Assembly (NCBI GenBank): GCA_037968475.1
Contig: JBBKVO010000040.1
Span: 36,571 to 100,570, forward strand
Length of the DNA stretch: 64,000 nt
Reading direction: 5' to 3'
Source: SB11 sp037968475
GTDB lineage: Bacteria; Bacteroidota; Bacteroidia; UBA8524
The notes under the pieces were generated by a model, which ran no database searches, was not told the DNA's origin, and worked only from the letters and a program-made list of their open reading frames with translations. Of the stretch, positions 26,220-35,052 are shown piece after piece. Each line of letters begins with the position of its first letter. The stretch's first letter is position 1. A program made the translations under genes and the position numbers.

Positions 26220-27317
26220 TTATTGTTGCAAAAATGGCATTTTGCGTACAGTGGCCTTGATGGCTTTATCACGAATATTGATAAAGATGTCGGTACCTGC
26301 TTTTGCAAATTCGGTTTTTACATAGCCCATGCCAATGGCTTTTGAAAGGCTTGGCGATTGTGTGCCCGATGTTACTTCGCCTATTTCGTTGCCTTGGGCA
26401 TCTTGTATTTTATAGTGTTGGCGTGGTATACCTCTGTCTATCATTTCAAAACCAACCAATTTTTTGGTAGCACCGTTTTCTTTAATGGCTTTGTGATAAT
26501 CAGCTTTTATAAAGTCTTTAGTAAACTTGGTTATCCAGCCCAAACCTGCTTCTATTGGCGAGGTCGTATCATCAATATCATTTCCGTACAAGCAAAAACC
26601 CATTTCAAGGCGAAGGGTATCGCGTGCGCCCAAACCTACGGGCATTATATCATACTCTTTACCTGCTTCAAACAATGCTTTCCAAAGTTTTTCAGCATCA
26701 TCATTCATCACGTATAATTCAAAACCACCTGCACCAGTATAGCCTGTGTTTGATATAATAACGTCTTCTAGCCCTGCAACACTACCTACTTTAAAAGTAT
26801 AGTAAGGCATTTCGGCAAGGTTGGTATCAGTTAGTTTTTGTATGGTGTGTATGGCATTAGGACCTTGTACTGCCAATAGGCTATATTGGTCGCTAAGGTT
26901 TTGCATTTCTATACCAAAAGTATTTTGGCTGCTTATCCAGTTCCAGTCTTTTTCAATATTACTGGCGTTTACTACAAGGTAGTACTCGTTTTCTTTAAAA
27001 CGGTACACCAAAAGGTCATCAACAATACCTCCTTTATCGTTGGGCAGGCAACTGTATTGTACTTTGCCATCCACCAGAGTTGCGGCATCGTTGCTGGTTA
27101 CTTTTTGTATAAGGTCAAGTGCTTTTTCACCTTTCAAATAAAACTCGCCCATGTGCGATACATCAAACACACCTACCGATTTGCGCACTTGCAAATGCTC
27201 TTGTATAAGGTTGGTATACTGTACAGGCATATTATACCCTGCAAAGGGTACCATTTTAGCACCAAGCGAAATATGTAAATTGGTAAGGGCAGTGTTTTTA
27301 AGGGCTAGTGTATCCAT
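26220..27317 (-). CDS. gcvT: Aminomethyltransferase (glycine cleavage T protein)
   Basis: 365 aa, close to the family norm. It transfers the aminomethyl group from lipoylated GcvH to tetrahydrofolate, giving 5,10-methylene-THF and ammonia. Landmarks are GAKMVPFAGYNMPVQY, VGVFDVSHMGEF, SNTGYTGAGGFELYV with the folate-site region, GLGARDTLRLEMGFCLYGND, and the C-terminal EVTSGTQSPSLSKAIGMGYV. The methylene-THF product is the substrate of MetF at 7913. gcvH and gcvP are not in the window. Confidence 0.96.
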   Translation of the reverse strand: MDTLALKNTALTNLHISLGAKMVPFAGYNMPVQYTNLIQEHLQVRKSVGVFDVSHMGEFYLKGEKALDLIQKVTSNDAATLVDGKVQYSCLPNDKGGIVDDLLVYRFKENEYYLVVNASNIEKDWNWISSQNTFGIEMQNLSDQYSLLAVQGPNAIHTIQKLTDTNLAEMPYYTFKVGSVAGLEDVIISNTGYTGAGGFELYVMNDDAEKLWKALFEAGKEYDIMPVGLGARDTLRLEMGFCLYGNDIDDTTSPIEAGLGWITKFTKDFIKADYHKAIKENGATKKLVGFEMIDRGIPRQHYKIQDAQGNEIGEVTSGTQSPSLSKAIGMGYVKTEFAKAGTDIFINIRDKAIKATVRKMPFLQQ

Positions 27318-27358
27318 AGTGTGCGGTGTTTTTTATTGTAACTGTGGCGCGAAAATAG

Positions 27359-27366
27359 CAAATTTA
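27359..27366 (-). promoter_or_regulatory. -7 element of gcvT
   Basis: The minus strand reads TAAATTTG (TAnnTTTG), 42 bp before the gcvT start. No matching -33 element at 19-21 bp. Confidence 0.4.
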
Positions 27367-27425
27367 TTTGGGCAATTGTTTAGACTGCCACACACAAGTA
27401 GGTTTATGAATAAAAAGGGAGTGGG

Positions 27426-28088
27426 CTATTGCGAAATATGGCCTGTCATATCAAATTTTAGCCATTTTAGCTCATAGCCGTTTTTCTTGCTAAAAACAGC
27501 CTCAAATTTGTATAAGTACCCTGTGTCTATTGAAAAACTACCCCAAACACATAGTACTTTGCGTTTATCTTTAAACTCTGAAAAATATATTGATTTAGAA
27601 AAGATAACATCCTCAATCAATACCCTTATCTCTTCTTTATCTTTATTGCTAAGTTCTTGTTTTACCTTTTTCTTTTTGGGCGATTTAACTTCTTTTTGAG
27701 GAACTGAGGAGGGCTTAACTGTATCAATAGCTGCTGTATCTGCAATGTGTAGCGATGCTGTATCTAACTCTTGCATCAGCTTAACATTTAGTGCCATATC
27801 CTTACGTATCTCAAACTTAACAACGCTTGAATCGTAGCCGTCAGCCCAAATAATAAGATTGTTGGTGCCGGGTATCAGTTGTTCTATTTTGTATGTGCCT
27901 TTATCATTACTAACTGCTTTGTAGCTAGTGCCGGCTACAACAACGGTTGCGTTTTTTACAGGCAGTGCAGTAATAGAATCGTATACCTGCCCAGTGAGGG
28001 TATATTTTCGGCTTTGAGCGTGTAAGCTGTCAGGCAGTGCTAAAAGCAGCAACACCATAAGTAAAACAGCATTTCCAAAATACTTCAT
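27426..28088 (-). CDS. Exported protein with carboxypeptidase-regulatory-like domain
   Basis: The start at 28088 (MKYFGNAVLLMVLLLLALP) gives a clean signal peptide ending near HAQS. Residues ~25-110 form a carboxypeptidase-regulatory-like beta-sandwich: YTLTGQVYDSITALPVKNAT, SNDKGTYKIEQLIPGTNNL, DGYDSSVVKFE. A Lys/Pro-rich linker (SPKKKKVKQE) follows, and then a ~75-residue C-terminal domain with several aromatic strands. Such domains often sit at the N-terminus of TonB-dependent receptors; here it is a stand-alone envelope protein of unknown role. Confidence 0.72.
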   Translation of the reverse strand: MKYFGNAVLLMVLLLLALPDSLHAQSRKYTLTGQVYDSITALPVKNATVVVAGTSYKAVSNDKGTYKIEQLIPGTNNLIIWADGYDSSVVKFEIRKDMALNVKLMQELDTASLHIADTAAIDTVKPSSVPQKEVKSPKKKKVKQELSNKDKEEIRVLIEDVIFSKSIYFSEFKDKRKVLCVWGSFSIDTGYLYKFEAVFSKKNGYELKWLKFDMTGHISQ

Positions 28089-28215
28089 TATCAACAAAGT
28101 TAAACAAACACAATAAAAAATGGGTGTTACTTATGCCGATTTTAATTAGGACACAATTATTTATCCTATAAAGGGTTGATAAGCCCTTTTACGGGTGTCT
28201 TAAAATAGCGACGGG

Positions 28216-29412
28216 TTATTCGTCTGTTTCAGGCTCTTCGCGTTGCAATTGAGGGTTTACAGTAAAGTTAATACTGCTACTATTTTCAAGGTCAGACTTC
28301 AGCTTTAATGTCGAGCGATAATTACCATCGTAGTAAGCCACTTCGTAAGTATTGGGAGGTATACTACCCAAGTTTAAGGCGTGTATTACCAAGTTGTTTC
28401 CTCCGATAGGATTTAGGTCAACTGTAAAACAAGTTTCAGCACGACCTAATGATACAGCCCTAGCTATCTCTACCCCATTTAGTTCTACTAAAATGCTATC
28501 ACCATCAACCGTTTGGTCGTCTCTAAAACAAATATCAATACGAGCATTTTTTACTACTATTTCTACAGGCATTTTTTTAATTCGCTGCGGAATGGTGGCG
28601 TAAGGGTCAAAAATAACAGGTTCTTTGTGTTTTTTGTGTTGGCGTTCTCTTTGTTTCACTTTTATACTGCCTGATGCAAAAAACCATTTTATATTAAGAC
28701 GAAAGTGCGAACCGTTGGATAGTATTTTTATATAACTATCGGTTTGATAATTTAGGGCATAATAGCGGTGGTCTATAACATTTTTAAACCCGTGATGGTA
28801 CTCAATACCATACGTAAAGGGGCCTTTTGATTGCAGGTAGGCAATTTCAGTTCCAATAAAAACAGTAGGATAAAATGTAGGGTCTTTTTTAATATCTAAA
28901 ACATCAAAGGTAAATTTAGGTACTGATGCAGCTCTATTTATAGCCGCGCCCACATGGTTGCGCCACCGCCAATAGCTACCCAAACGTGAGGTATGAGTAT
29001 AAAATAAAGGGATATTAATATTGCGATACATAACAATATAATCGTCGCTTTGGTCGCTGCGTATACCATATCCACGTGCACCAATTTCAAAACCTGTACT
29101 TATAGAGTGTTGGCGGGCTAAAATCAACTCAAAAAACAAGCTGTAATTAAACTTTCGGGCAAAATTTTGCAGCGGAGTATATTGTGGGTTGGGTCGTCCC
29201 CATAGTATCGAAAATAAAGGGTATAAATAGTGTGTGCCAGTAATATTTGGTGTTGCAGCAACAGTACTGCCATTCTCAAATCGTGCTCCTGTGCTCACAC
29301 TGGGGCTAAGGCTAAAATGTAGGCGGTAATTGAGCAAACGATGCTGACTTTTAAGGCTTGTGGCCGAAAAAAGTAATAATAGCAGGGTAGTGTATAGTAA
29401 ACGTTTGCGCAT
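28216..29412 (-). CDS. Exported beta-barrel-like envelope protein of unknown function
   Basis: 398 aa with a signal peptide (MRKRLLYTTLLLLLFSATSL). Residues ~25-260 alternate aromatic strands (FNYSLFFELILARQHSI, GFEIGARGYGIRS, YGIEYHHGFKNV, HFRLNIKWFFASG), as in an outer-membrane barrel. After a very basic linker (KVKQRERQHKKHKE), a C-terminal ~110-residue domain appears (KNARIDICFRDDQTVDGD, LVIHALNLGSIPPNTYEV). This second domain resembles a periplasmic beta-sandwich seen in other Bacteroidota envelope proteins. I do not recognise a named family. It is the gene downstream of the MsbA-type exporter, separated by a heptad array. Confidence 0.6.
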   Translation of the reverse strand: MRKRLLYTTLLLLLFSATSLKSQHRLLNYRLHFSLSPSVSTGARFENGSTVAATPNITGTHYLYPLFSILWGRPNPQYTPLQNFARKFNYSLFFELILARQHSISTGFEIGARGYGIRSDQSDDYIVMYRNINIPLFYTHTSRLGSYWRWRNHVGAAINRAASVPKFTFDVLDIKKDPTFYPTVFIGTEIAYLQSKGPFTYGIEYHHGFKNVIDHRYYALNYQTDSYIKILSNGSHFRLNIKWFFASGSIKVKQRERQHKKHKEPVIFDPYATIPQRIKKMPVEIVVKNARIDICFRDDQTVDGDSILVELNGVEIARAVSLGRAETCFTVDLNPIGGNNLVIHALNLGSIPPNTYEVAYYDGNYRSTLKLKSDLENSSSINFTVNPQLQREEPETDE

Positions 29413-29473
29413 ATTTACAGCTGTTGAAATAGTAAACGCAAATTAGCCAAAAAAGGTTGTAGTGCGACGCGAG

Positions 29474-29578
29474 TTTTAGGTTTTAGGTCTCTGGTTTTTT
29501 GTTTCCTATTTCCAGTCTTTAGTTTCCTATTTTTAGGCTTCAGTCTTTATACTTTATACCTCTTACTCCGTACTGTTC
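29474..29578. repeat. Fifteen-unit degenerate heptad array
   Basis: Plus strand, all in 7-bp phase: TTTTAGG, TTTTAGG, TCTCTGG, TTTTTTG, TTTCCTA, TTTCCAG, TCTTTAG, TTTCCTA, TTTTTAG, GCTTCAG, TCTTTAT, ACTTTAT, ACCTCTT, ACTCCGT, ACTGTTC. No indel breaks the phase over 105 bp although unit sequences differ widely. It ends 6 bp before the stop of the exporter gene. Confidence 0.75.
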
Positions 29579-29584
29579 ACGCCA

Positions 29585-31411
29585 CTAGCTAACGCCTAGT
29601 TTTTGAAGCTCAAACAATTCTTTATATAAACCTTCGGTGTGAAGTAACTCAGTATGCGTGCCTACTTGCACTATGCGGCCTTTTTGTACCACCACAATTT
29701 TATCCGCATTTTTTATGGTGCTTAGTCGGTGGGCAATAACAATACTGGTGCGGTTTTGCATTAATCGGTTTAGGGCTTCTTGCACCAATTTTTCACTAGT
29801 AGTATCCAATGCACTGGTAGCCTCATCCAGTATCAAAATATCAGGATTTTTTAGTACAGCGCGGGCAATGGCTATACGCTGGCGTTGACCCCCGCTAAGT
29901 TTGCCGCCACGTTCACCAATATTAGTTTGATAGCCTTTTTCAAGTTGGGCTATAAATTCGTGGGCATTGGCTACACGCGCAGCATCTTCAACATCTTGTG
30001 CGCTAACGTGGTTGTTGCCAAAAGCAATGTTATTAAACAGTGTATCGTTAAACAAGATGGATTCTTGCGTAACAATGCCTATTATACTGCGTAGCGACGC
30101 CATTTTGTAATCGCGTATATCAATACCGTCAATGCTAATGCTGCCAGCCGTTACATCATAAAAACGGGGGAGTAAATCGGCCAAAGTACTTTTACCTCCT
30201 CCCGATGGCCCCACAAGGGCTACCATTTCGCCTTTTTTTATACTGAGTGATACATCGCTAAGCACATTCTCTTTGTCGTAGGCAAAGCTCACAGTGCTGT
30301 ACTCAATGCTATTAGTAAATGCGTTTATTAGTTGCGCGTCTTTCTTTTCGGTTATCTTTTCATCTATCACAAAAACCTCTTCTAAGCGGTCTTTGGCCGC
30401 AAGCCCTTTTTGCACGCTATAAAAAGCTGATGAAAACGATTTTGCAGGAGCTATAAGCATACCAAACAGCATAAGGTAAAGTATAAATCCTGAGCCATCA
30501 AGCCCTGCATTTTGACTAAACACAAGCGTACCACCAATAAATAATATTAGTGCGGCTATGGTTATACCCATAGTTTCGGCAAGGGGAGAAGCTATGTCGC
30601 TGCGGCGGTTAATACCTATGGAGATGCGGTTGAGTAGTTGACTTTGTTTCAAAAATCGACGAAGAAAAAATGGTTCACGGGTAAATGCTTTTATAATGCG
30701 CATACCGCCCAGTGTTTCTTCAAAATTGCTTACCAACTCGCCCAGCTTGTTTTGTTGGCGGGTAGTTTGTGCTTTTACTGCCTTGCCCACTTTAACTATT
30801 ATTAGTGCCGCAATGGGCAATAGTATAAATACAATAAGGGTTAGTTTGGGGCTAATGTATACCAGCGTTAGCAAATGCAGCAATATGGTAAAGGGCTGTT
30901 TAAACACCGCATCAAGCGAGGCATTTAAATTGGCTTCTATTACCGTAACATCTCCACTCATACGTGAGATAAGATCACCTTTGCGCTCGTCAGAGAAATA
31001 AGAAAGTGGTAAGCGAAGTACTTTTTTGTACAGTTTATCACGCAAATCGCGCACTGTGTTTTGACGAAACTTTATCAGATTTACTAAGCCCAAATACACA
31101 AAAAAGTTCTTGAGCACCGTAAACACTATTATTATAATACAAATTAAAATAAGCGCTTCGCGAGGATTGCCTTGTACTAGTCCACCCATTTCGTACATGG
31201 CCATATCTTTTAGTTCTTTAAACCCTAAGCCTGTTGCCTCCGGTTTGGTTAATATGGCTTCATGGGGCTTAAAAATTAAATCTAAAAAGGGCATTACACT
31301 GGCCAACGAAAACAAGCCGAAAACTATGCCTAGCAGGTTAAAAAAAATATTAAGGAAGGCGTAGCGTTTATATGGTTTTCCGTAACGGAGCAGTTCAATA
31401 AATTTCTTCAT
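29585..31411 (-). CDS. MsbA-type ABC exporter (permease-ATPase fusion)
   Basis: 608 aa half-transporter. The N-terminal ~330 residues hold six transmembrane helices of an ABC_membrane domain. The ATPase domain has Walker A VGPSGGGKSTLADLL, Q-loop IVTQESILFND, signature LSGGQRQRIAIARA, Walker B DILILDEATSALD and the switch His in IVIAHRLSTI. Close family members flip lipid A or other lipids across the inner membrane; drug export is the alternative. The long segment after the first helix (PHEAILTKPEATGLGFK) is usual in Bacteroidota members. A -7 element lies 36 bp upstream. Confidence 0.88.
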   Translation of the reverse strand: MKKFIELLRYGKPYKRYAFLNIFFNLLGIVFGLFSLASVMPFLDLIFKPHEAILTKPEATGLGFKELKDMAMYEMGGLVQGNPREALILICIIIIVFTVLKNFFVYLGLVNLIKFRQNTVRDLRDKLYKKVLRLPLSYFSDERKGDLISRMSGDVTVIEANLNASLDAVFKQPFTILLHLLTLVYISPKLTLIVFILLPIAALIIVKVGKAVKAQTTRQQNKLGELVSNFEETLGGMRIIKAFTREPFFLRRFLKQSQLLNRISIGINRRSDIASPLAETMGITIAALILFIGGTLVFSQNAGLDGSGFILYLMLFGMLIAPAKSFSSAFYSVQKGLAAKDRLEEVFVIDEKITEKKDAQLINAFTNSIEYSTVSFAYDKENVLSDVSLSIKKGEMVALVGPSGGGKSTLADLLPRFYDVTAGSISIDGIDIRDYKMASLRSIIGIVTQESILFNDTLFNNIAFGNNHVSAQDVEDAARVANAHEFIAQLEKGYQTNIGERGGKLSGGQRQRIAIARAVLKNPDILILDEATSALDTTSEKLVQEALNRLMQNRTSIVIAHRLSTIKNADKIVVVQKGRIVQVGTHTELLHTEGLYKELFELQKLGVS

Positions 31412-31446
31412 TTAGCAGTAATGGGCTTGCATTGTGGGCAATTGTG

Positions 31447-31454
31447 CAAATATA
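31447..31454 (-). promoter_or_regulatory. -7 element of the ABC exporter gene
   Basis: The minus strand reads TATATTTG, exact TAnnTTTG, 36 bp before the ATG. The -33 region (TTTTCGGG) is poor. Confidence 0.45.
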
Positions 31455-31493
31455 GTGCTAAGTGTGCTTATACCCGAAAATGTGTCAGTAGGC

Positions 31494-32324
31494 TTATTTT
31501 TTCTTGCTAAAAAATGCCCTGCTTACCAAATACATAGTACCGGGCAGTATTACAACCCACAACCGCCAACTGGCTGAGCCTTTTATCTCTATTCCACCAA
31601 AAGAATCAGGAAAAAAATTCATACCCAATAGTGTGGCGGTAAGCACTAGAAAGACTACGGCCAATATTTTTCCGCCCACTCCATCGAAAAAACTTTTTTT
31701 AGGTTTTACTTTGATAGGTTTTATTGCTGAAACATTGGTAATTGCTGCGTTTTCTGGCTGATTTGGAACGGCTATCTCTTCTGTGGTTTTATGTTCTACC
31801 GACTGATTTTGTGTTTGCTCAACGGGAGTGGTTAAATAGTCTTGCGGTTGCTCACCACCATCAATTAATGCGTTAAAAGCTATTACAAATTGGGCAAAAT
31901 TTTCTTTCTCAACAGCTTCATTGCCTGCATTAATATGCACTAGGCGTTTGGGGTTTTTAAAATACAGTTTCAGGTAGGGGCGCAGGCCATAGTAACGTGT
32001 CAAAGTGGCATCTTGCAGGTAGGTTTCCAAATCAGCCCACGCGTAGGTGTTTTGTTTGGCCTTTATAAAAGGCATAAAACTAAGCTTGGGTTTAAGATCT
32101 TCCTCTATCCTATCGTTATATATCCAATATTGTGCGGTGTATACAAAACTGTATATGGCTAAGTATATTATCACCACAAATAAACCAACGGTAAGCCACG
32201 TGGGTAAACCCAGCCAAATAAAGGCAAACATAAAAACCAGCGAAAATAATGTAGCACCTATAATAAGGGGTGCAGTAGAACCCGCATCAATACTATTGGT
32301 TTTTAGGTAGGCATTGGCATCCAT
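31494..32324 (-). CDS. Three-helix membrane protein of unknown function
   Basis: The start at 32324 (MDANAYLKTNS) is preferred over 32330. Two transmembrane helices occupy about residues 20-65. A cytoplasmic PH-like segment follows (DLETYLQDATLTRYYGL, LKLYFKNPKRLVHINAG), then a low-complexity Gln/Glu/Pro linker, and a last pair of hydrophobic segments (ILAVVFLVLTATLLGMNF and LWVVILPGTMYLVSRAFF). Its overall shape recalls YcxB-like proteins but I cannot assign it firmly. It starts 7 bp after the stop of the upstream barrel gene, so the two are probably one operon. Confidence 0.55.
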   Translation of the reverse strand: MDANAYLKTNSIDAGSTAPLIIGATLFSLVFMFAFIWLGLPTWLTVGLFVVIIYLAIYSFVYTAQYWIYNDRIEEDLKPKLSFMPFIKAKQNTYAWADLETYLQDATLTRYYGLRPYLKLYFKNPKRLVHINAGNEAVEKENFAQFVIAFNALIDGGEQPQDYLTTPVEQTQNQSVEHKTTEEIAVPNQPENAAITNVSAIKPIKVKPKKSFFDGVGGKILAVVFLVLTATLLGMNFFPDSFGGIEIKGSASWRLWVVILPGTMYLVSRAFFSKKK

Positions 32325-32331
32325 AGGCAAG

Positions 32332-33537
32332 CTATTTTCTATTTGGGTTAAAGTATTTTTTCAGTTTTTTCTGAAACTTAGTAATTACTTCACCTGTATT
32401 TAATAAGCCATACGCGTTTGAGGTAAACGCAGGGAAGGGATCTTTTATGTTTTTAAACTGACTGTCGTATATCACCAAACCATACATGCCACTGGTTTGG
32501 GTAGTTTCATAAAACAATTGGGCAAACTCGGCAAACAAATATTGTCTTTGTGGCAATTGTATACTGCTATCACGTTTCAAATCGTCGTTAAGCAGTATAC
32601 CTTCAAAATTTCCGTTTAGTGCCTCTTTGCTATCGTTATCATAAAAAAACAATACGGGTATGTAGGTAAACTTTTGTTTAAAGGCGTTTACAATAGCCAA
32701 ATTATCTTCTCGGGTATTATTCTCTTCTTCGTTGGCTTCAGCAAAATATCCTTGCTCTCGGAGTGTGAGTATACGGCGCAAATTTTCTTTTAAACGTACA
32801 ATAATTACTAAACTGTCGGCTTGATAGGGTAAGTACACATCTGACGACAATCTTTTTTTGTCCGCTTCTTTTGTAGAACCATTATTAGGTACAAGTTTAT
32901 AACTTAGTCGTATTTGCAGAGTGCTTAGTCTGCCCGTAATATCAAGTGGACTTATTTTATTGGGCAAGCCCAAATTATATTGTAACCCTAAATCTATTTT
33001 TTTACTGAGTGGAGCACTAAAGCCCACATTGACCAAAAGACCGGGGGCAAAACTCTTTTTATTATCCAAAGTAGCTTGGGTGATGTTAATGCCCAAAATA
33101 TCGGGTTGGCTGGCACTTCGTTGTGCCAATAACGAAACACCTAAACCAATAAACAGTCGTGCACTATTTTCGGCAGGTGAAGGCGAAATACTTATTTGGC
33201 CTGTTAAATCAAAATAGTGCTCTATAATTCTGCGACGTTCTGTAATGCCTGAATCAGTAGTGTAATTTTGGAAATAACCGAAATTATTGTATCCTAAACC
33301 GGGGTGAAAACGCAGCGTATTGTTTATTTTGTATTCGGCATCAGCCCAAATACCCCACCCTGTGCGGGCAGAAAAAGTATCTGTATTTGAAGTAACAAAG
33401 GGTAAATTTGCAGCCAATCCAACACGGTAGCTTAGCGGTGTATTTGTCTGTGCAGTGCTTGTACAGGGTAATAACAATACAGAAAACACCAAAAAAATAA
33501 AAAGGTGAGGTTGGGTTAGTAGAGAAGATGTTTTCAT
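32332..33537 (-). CDS. PorT-like outer-membrane beta-barrel protein with extra C-terminal domain
   Basis: The start at 33537 (MKTSSLLTQPHL) gives a signal peptide ending near STAQ. Residues ~30-210 form a barrel of the PF13568 type: YRVGLAANLPFV, WGIWADAEYKINNTL, FHPGLGYNNFGYF, EHYFDLTGQISISPS, ARLFIGLGVSLLAQ, LQIRLSYKL. The C-terminal ~170 residues form a separate soluble domain (LVIIVRLKENLRRILTLREQ, VNAFKQKFTYIPVLFFYDND, MYGLVIYDSQFKN). The start of that part recalls a recurring Bacteroidota envelope domain. It probably heads an operon with the following membrane protein. Function unknown. Confidence 0.65.
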   Translation of the reverse strand: MKTSSLLTQPHLFIFLVFSVLLLPCTSTAQTNTPLSYRVGLAANLPFVTSNTDTFSARTGWGIWADAEYKINNTLRFHPGLGYNNFGYFQNYTTDSGITERRRIIEHYFDLTGQISISPSPAENSARLFIGLGVSLLAQRSASQPDILGINITQATLDNKKSFAPGLLVNVGFSAPLSKKIDLGLQYNLGLPNKISPLDITGRLSTLQIRLSYKLVPNNGSTKEADKKRLSSDVYLPYQADSLVIIVRLKENLRRILTLREQGYFAEANEEENNTREDNLAIVNAFKQKFTYIPVLFFYDNDSKEALNGNFEGILLNDDLKRDSSIQLPQRQYLFAEFAQLFYETTQTSGMYGLVIYDSQFKNIKDPFPAFTSNAYGLLNTGEVITKFQKKLKKYFNPNRK

Positions 33538-33719
33538 TTGCATGATGGGCAAAAATAAGTAATAAGTAACTTTACACTTGCATTGTTATAAACGTTGCAA
33601 AGCTATTGAACGTTGTTTGTAGCACAATAGGTTGAAATTATTTAACACCACTTATGATAAAAGTCATTTACCAAATCGTTTGTAATGCTTAATTTTACTG
33701 TGAAAAAACAAAACACCCT

Positions 33720-34541
33720 ATGAGTATAAAAAAAATAGTAGTGCCCACCGATTTTTCAGGCGTGGCACAAAGTGCGCTTAATGTTGCAGTTAGCATTGCC
33801 AAAAAAGCCAATGCCGAATTACACTTACTACACGTAGTACATGTGCCCGTAATAGACCCTTATACCCCTGCCGAAACTATAAACACTATAAAAGAGGAAG
33901 AGGAAAAAGTGGCACAGCAAGAGCTGGCTAAACTTGCCCTTACTCTTGATGGTTTAAAACTACAAATACACGTAAAACTTGGTTTTGCGGTGGATGAAAT
34001 TGTTGATTTTGCCGAAGAAAACAATGCCGATCTTATTGTTATTGGTACAACGGGTGCTAGTGGAGTTGAAGAAGTCCTGTTAGGTTCAAACGCATCAGGC
34101 GTGGCTGAAAGAAGCCGTGTACCTGTACTTTGTATACCCGATGAAATGAAAGAATTTAAAGCCAACGATATAGTTTACGCTACCGATTTGGAGAAAAACG
34201 ACATTGAAGTGGTAAATAAATTGCTAACTGTGGCCAGGCTATTTGGTAGTAATTTTCATGTACTACACGTGCATAACGACGAGATGGACTTTACACACGG
34301 CAAACCTGACGAAACTTTTAGAGAATTGGTAGCAAAAACAGGCTATAGCTCAATATCGTTTCACCAAATAGAAGGCGAAAATACCCGCGAAGCAATCAAC
34401 CATTTTATTGAAACTATGCCTTGCGATATTTTGGCAATGGCCACACACCACCGTAGTTTTTTTGGTAAACTGTTTCATAGCAGCTTAACTAAAAAAATGG
34501 TAAACCACAGCCATGTACCAGTGCTTACCTATTACAAGTAA
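33720..34541 (+). CDS. Universal stress protein with two tandem Usp domains
   Basis: 273 aa. Domain 1 (residues 1-145) has IKKIVVPTDFSGVAQSALN, NADLIVIGTTGASGVEEVL and LLGSNASGVAERSRVPVLCI, close to the ATP-binding G-2x-G-9x-G(S/T) pattern. Domain 2 (146-273) is more degenerate (DIVYATDLEKND, CDILAMATHHRSFFGKLFH, VNHSHVPVL). Tandem Usp proteins act as cytoplasmic stress or energy-state sensors; the partner here is unknown. Monocistronic, with a clear terminator downstream. Confidence 0.92.
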   Translation: MSIKKIVVPTDFSGVAQSALNVAVSIAKKANAELHLLHVVHVPVIDPYTPAETINTIKEEEEKVAQQELAKLALTLDGLKLQIHVKLGFAVDEIVDFAEENNADLIVIGTTGASGVEEVLLGSNASGVAERSRVPVLCIPDEMKEFKANDIVYATDLEKNDIEVVNKLLTVARLFGSNFHVLHVHNDEMDFTHGKPDETFRELVAKTGYSSISFHQIEGENTREAINHFIETMPCDILAMATHHRSFFGKLFHSSLTKKMVNHSHVPVLTYYK

Positions 34542-34562
34542 AAATATTTGTTCATTATAAAT

Positions 34563-34609
34563 AAAGGGCGCAAGAGAAGAAACTTCTCTTGGGCCCTTTG
34601 TTTTTTTTC
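34563..34609 (+). terminator. Rho-independent terminator of the Usp gene
   Basis: 17-bp stem AAAGGGCGCAAGAGAAG (34563-34579) with 34583-34599 (one mismatch), loop AAA, followed by a T-run. Confidence 0.85.
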
Positions 34610-34618
34610 TCTGCCCCC

Positions 34619-34929
34619 ACCCCCTCTCTAGGGGGTACCGATACCTTGTTACACGTATGGGTTATTTTTTAGTTAACTCACCCCAAATAATGAGTTTAGT
34701 ACAAGCGTTCATTATTCCCCCTCTCTTTTTTTGTAAGAGAGGGGCGCTTTATGTGGTTTCGGCTTTCCCGTAAAACTGGGGTGAGTTAAAACCAACTACT
34801 ATTTTTTAGGTTGCGTGTAAATGGATATAGTTACCCACTAGGGGAATATTGCACGCCGCAAAGGTTTTAGTTGAGCGTATCAAAGGAGTGCGATTGTGTG
34901 GCGCGTTCCCCCTCCTTTTTAAGGAGGGG
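34619..34929. repeat. Patchwork of hairpin elements in a 510-bp gene-free gap
   Basis: Between the Usp and mrp genes I see no gene. There are four hairpins: ACCCCCT/AGGGGGT (34619-34636), AATAATGA/TCATTATT (34686-34716), CCCCTCTCTT/AAGAGAGGGG (34718-34744) and CCCCTCCTT/AAGGAGGGG (34909-34929). The second and third lie inside the inverted-repeat-bounded element at 34673-34789. Confidence 0.6.
34673..34789. mobile_element. 117-bp element with 13-bp terminal inverted repeats (MITE-like)
   Basis: TTAACTCACCCCA at 34673-34685 and its exact complement at 34777-34789 bound an insert with two internal hairpins and no ORF. Size and ends fit a small non-autonomous mobile element or a structured RNA; no target-site duplication is obvious. 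Confidence 0.45.
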
Positions 34930-35052
34930 TTGGGGAGGTCATAAAACAAAAAAAATCGCACAAATCAGCCTGTCAACCAATTGCAAACCCTTATTTTTGC
35001 AGTTCAAACCAAATCCGCTGGGTTTACGTTTGTTTTTTATACCGCAAGAGAA

